Shown here: positions 18,601 to 20,816 of the stretch, in pieces
Layout of the letters: each line of letters opens with the position of its first letter
How positions within the stretch are numbered: the first letter of the stretch is position 1
Notes under the pieces: generated by a model
What the model was told of the DNA's origin: nothing
Seen by the model: the letters and a program-made list of their open reading frames with translations, nothing else
The model's database searches: none
Assembly (NCBI GenBank): GCA_036897625.1
Contig: JAYMTA010001274.1
Coordinates: 1-20,816, forward strand
Direction: 5' to 3'
Length of the DNA: 20,816 bases
DNA from: Pelargonium cotyledonis
Taxonomy: Eukaryota > Streptophyta > Magnoliopsida > Geraniales > Geraniaceae
Position numbers and translations under genes: made by a program

Positions 18601-20789
18601 TGATATGTGTGAATATTGGTTGTGTAAATATGCACATAATGCATATTTATGTTTAGTTTTTAATTTATGAATTTAGCAGGAAATTTATGGAAGCTAGGGC
18701 TTTTGGATAAAGTAGCTGCAGATACATCCTATTAGGAACATTAGTTCTTCCACACACACACACACACAGTTGGTACTTTTCATTTTGTAGCATCAAGTTT
18801 ACTGTGGAGGCATCTCCAAACCATTCATGTAATTGTTTTGTGTCGTATCTAACATAATATCAGGTACCCATCAAAGCATATCATACTTGCATTTTTATTG
18901 ACAGCCTTCAAACTCCATATATTTGAATCACTGTCTTATATTTCCATAGCTGCATGAATGATGTTACTTTTCAAAAGTCTGCGGGGCTTGTCAGCTTGTG
19001 GGTGACAATGACATGACATGGTGATAGGGTCTTGTAAAGATCTTTTTGAAACTAATAAGCATTAAATGAAAGAAGAATTAGATGTGTGCCTAAACAGACT
19101 GATTAATAATTCAGCTAGAGTATTGATGTGAGGAATGGAAGAAGTTTTTGTTTGGTTAGTGACAAGAGGCATGTATAAGAGATGGAAATATGCATGATTA
19201 TGTATTTTTTGCTATATTGCCAATCCCCTCCCATAGGAAAAGGCACTCTTCTGTTAGACGAATTTGGACATTGCTCTTATTTTTTGTGACTGGGTATATC
19301 GCCTTACATTGTTTCAGGATCATAATTTGAGGAAGAAATCTATGCCTTTTCTTTCCTCTTTGTCTTAGTAGTGGCTATTCCTTGTGTAGTTAAAATTATC
19401 ATTAACATTTTTTAAAAGTTTAGTTCTTTGTCATTGTTCACAATATAGATTTCTGCATCGATGAATTTCCTTGTGCCTTTTCTCTCGTATACAAGGGTGG
19501 ATTTAGAAATAATTTGTTAGTGGAGGCAAATAATTAGTATTGACAAGAACAGAGGTGGGGAATTTGATCCCCTTTAAAAAAAATAATTATAATTTAGTTG
19601 GATCTTCTGCTGAGCAAAATAAAATAAAATTTAGTTGGATCCTCTTTTTCATAATTATAGATGAAATTAGGAGATCCTTATACAGTTCTGTCTTAATGAA
19701 TGAATCATCTAAAAGTAAATGACAGACAGATTAAATCGATTTCATTCTTACTAGGTCCAATGCTGAAAGTGCTCATGATGATAAACCAAAGGTGGAAAAG
19801 CTGTCCTTGAAGAAGAAGGGAATAGGATCAGAAGCCAGGGCTGAACGTGTTGCTAATGCAGATGCAGATTTACAACTATTAGGAGAAGTTGAACGTGGAA
19901 GACAATTGCAAAAACAGAAGAAGCGCAGACTTCAAGGGCGTGAAGATGAGGTATACCTAGTGATTATGGTTCATCATTTTGTATTCCCCGTGCTTACCTT
20001 TTCTCCTATTTTTTCCCTGTTCAAATATTTCATTATGTTGGACTATATATGAATTGGCTAGTGAGTAATGGAGGTCACTGAATGATGCAAACATATGCGG
20101 ACCGGATGTTTTGCTCATTGAAAATCAGAAAATAGAAGTAGATTTCCATGTCCAATATTTTAATGATTCTGCTGAGAAGATAGGAGTAAAACCAAAATAT
20201 GTTATTCGAGGATAATCATTTGTCAGTTGTCACCAAATGAAAGTTCCTTTTGCCATTTACCTAGTCATGGTTAATGATCCTTTCTGTGCATGAAGGATTT
20301 AGAAATGAAATAGGAATGAGGGATGAGCAAAGAAACTTCCCTGTCATAAATATCATACTTTTCCTCATTCCCCACCTTTTGTGGATCTTGTATCTTATTA
20401 ATTCTGCTACATAATTTAGTTTAGTGACTGATATCAAAGAGAATGAGTATCCTAACTTAACAAATTCACTGGTGGTATACAAAAAATAGTCATGTGTGTT
20501 TGGTTGAGTATCCTGGTCATGAAGTTCTAAATGCTGGAGAACTCGTTGGGAGTCCGATATGAACAGATGCCATCATTTTTCCCGATAACAAATAATGTCT
20601 CACTTATTTATATTTACTGAATTAGTTATACTCTGCCCTTGTTTTTAGATTCTTGCAAGACTTGAGAAGTTTAAGTCAGCAATAACTGTGAAGCCTGATA
20701 CCTCAAAGAGTGAGTCTAAAGGTGGTGTTGATGAGGATTTATCTGATTGGGGAACAGTTCGGTTAAAGTTTGCACCTGAGGCTGGCAAG
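15632..20789 (+). CDS. CYP57: CWC27/CYP57 spliceosome-associated cyclophilin (3' end beyond the window)
   Basis: Nine exons join in frame: 15632-15851, 16426-16604, 16701-16802, 17172-17278, 17399-17540, 17890-18142, 18477-18516, 19755-19950 and 20649-20789, encoding 460 residues so far. A consensus GTAAGC donor follows the last exon and no stop is reached. CWC27 homologues join the activated spliceosome together with CWC22; the plant member is called CYP57. Residues 1 to about 167 form the cyclophilin-like domain (starts [17 protein letters not shown]). [19 protein letters not shown] keeps the Arg, Phe and Gln positions of the active site. [16 protein letters not shown] and [12 protein letters not shown] follow, with Trp present but Asn where cyclophilin A has His126. 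Then come [12 protein letters not shown], a charged linker with an Asp-rich run ([11 protein letters not shown]), a proline/lysine stretch (LPPKPPKQK) and the helical tail segment ending [12 protein letters not shown], then [12 protein letters not shown]. The start has a GC-rich leader and the family N-terminus. The nuclear role is inferred from the family. Confidence 0.93.
16676..16697 (+). other. Pure T22 polypyrimidine tract before the exon 3 acceptor
   Basis: Twenty-two T residues run directly into CAG at 16698-16700, the 3' splice site of CWC27 exon 3. The tract is unusually pure and should be length-polymorphic. Confidence 0.85.
18471..18476 (+). promoter_or_regulatory. NAGNAG tandem splice acceptor of CWC27 exon 7
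   Basis: The acceptor reads TAGCAG. Use of the second AG starts exon 7 at 18477 (Gly-Ser-Ser-Ser-Thr-Arg); use of the first adds three bases and one residue and keeps the frame. Exon 7 itself is only 40 bases. Confidence 0.6.
18751..18768. repeat. (CA)9 microsatellite
   Basis: Nine CA units in intron 7 of CWC27. Confidence 0.95.
19591..19641. repeat. Short direct repeat in CWC27 intron 7
   Basis: AATTTAGTTGGATC occurs at 19591-19604 and 19628-19641, with ATAATTAT before the first copy and after the second. It may be a small local duplication or part of an old insertion. Confidence 0.6.
19951..20648 (+). other. CWC27 intron 8, 698 bases
   Basis: Begins GTATAC and ends TTTTTAG. AT-rich; no embedded gene was recognised. 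The minus-strand frame at 20261-20482 is short and featureless. Confidence 0.75.
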
Positions 20790-20816
20790 GTAAGCTGGGT
20801 ATCTTTATATATATAT

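Larger units (their letters stand above)
18517..19754 (+). other. CWC27 intron 7, 1,238 bases
   Basis: The largest intron of the gene. It holds a CA dinucleotide run (18751-18768) and a 14-base direct repeat AATTTAGTTGGATC (19591-19604 and 19628-19641) in an AT-rich segment of transposon-like appearance. The open frame at 19540-19722 has no recognisable feature. Confidence 0.75.

Noticed and set aside
1..20816. tRNA, rRNA, CRISPR array, phage or bacterial defence system
   Set aside because: No cloverleaf, regular short repeat-spacer pattern or prokaryotic gene layout was found; all supported genes are intron-containing or plant-type.

Overview
This is nuclear DNA from a flowering plant, most likely a woody eudicot. 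The genes have many short GT-AG introns, the protein families are plant ones, the intergenic DNA is AT-rich, and remnants of copia-type and LINE retrotransposons are present. I cannot name the species. Both window ends lie in AT-dinucleotide tracts.

Layout. (1) 865-6076, minus strand: a multi-exon COG8 gene (conserved oligomeric Golgi complex subunit 8). Introns are retained, but the reading frame is broken by stop codons, one-base frameshifts, a roughly 62-base deletion, a lost splice acceptor and one exon that cannot be found. I call it an unprocessed pseudogene. The intron where the missing exon should lie holds a copia-like LTR fragment and four decayed tandem repeat units. (2) 6977-7477, minus: a short extensin-like proline-rich secreted protein in a single exon. 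(3) 9414-12993, minus: an intact eight-exon receptor-like cytoplasmic kinase with an N-terminal universal-stress-protein (USP) domain, a coiled coil and a C-terminal kinase domain, 691 residues in my reconstruction. (4) About 13579-15120, plus: a decayed 5'-truncated LINE with reverse-transcriptase tail, zinc-binding and RNase H-like segments and a poly(A) end. (5) 15632 to beyond the right edge, plus: CWC27/CYP57, a spliceosome-associated cyclophilin. Nine exons are visible and all join in frame; the C-terminus lies outside the window.

The genes are independent eukaryotic units rather than an operon: Golgi tethering (dead copy), cell wall, signalling and splicing. I see no sign of a new defence system, gene cluster, CRISPR array or RNA gene. 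The most informative content is the decay record of COG8, the repeat structure in its intron, a 75-base in-frame intron in the kinase, a tandem splice acceptor and a substituted active-site position in CWC27, and a palindromic promoter motif set upstream of CWC27. Family assignments come from protein motifs recalled from knowledge; exon borders were placed by hand from splice consensus and phase.
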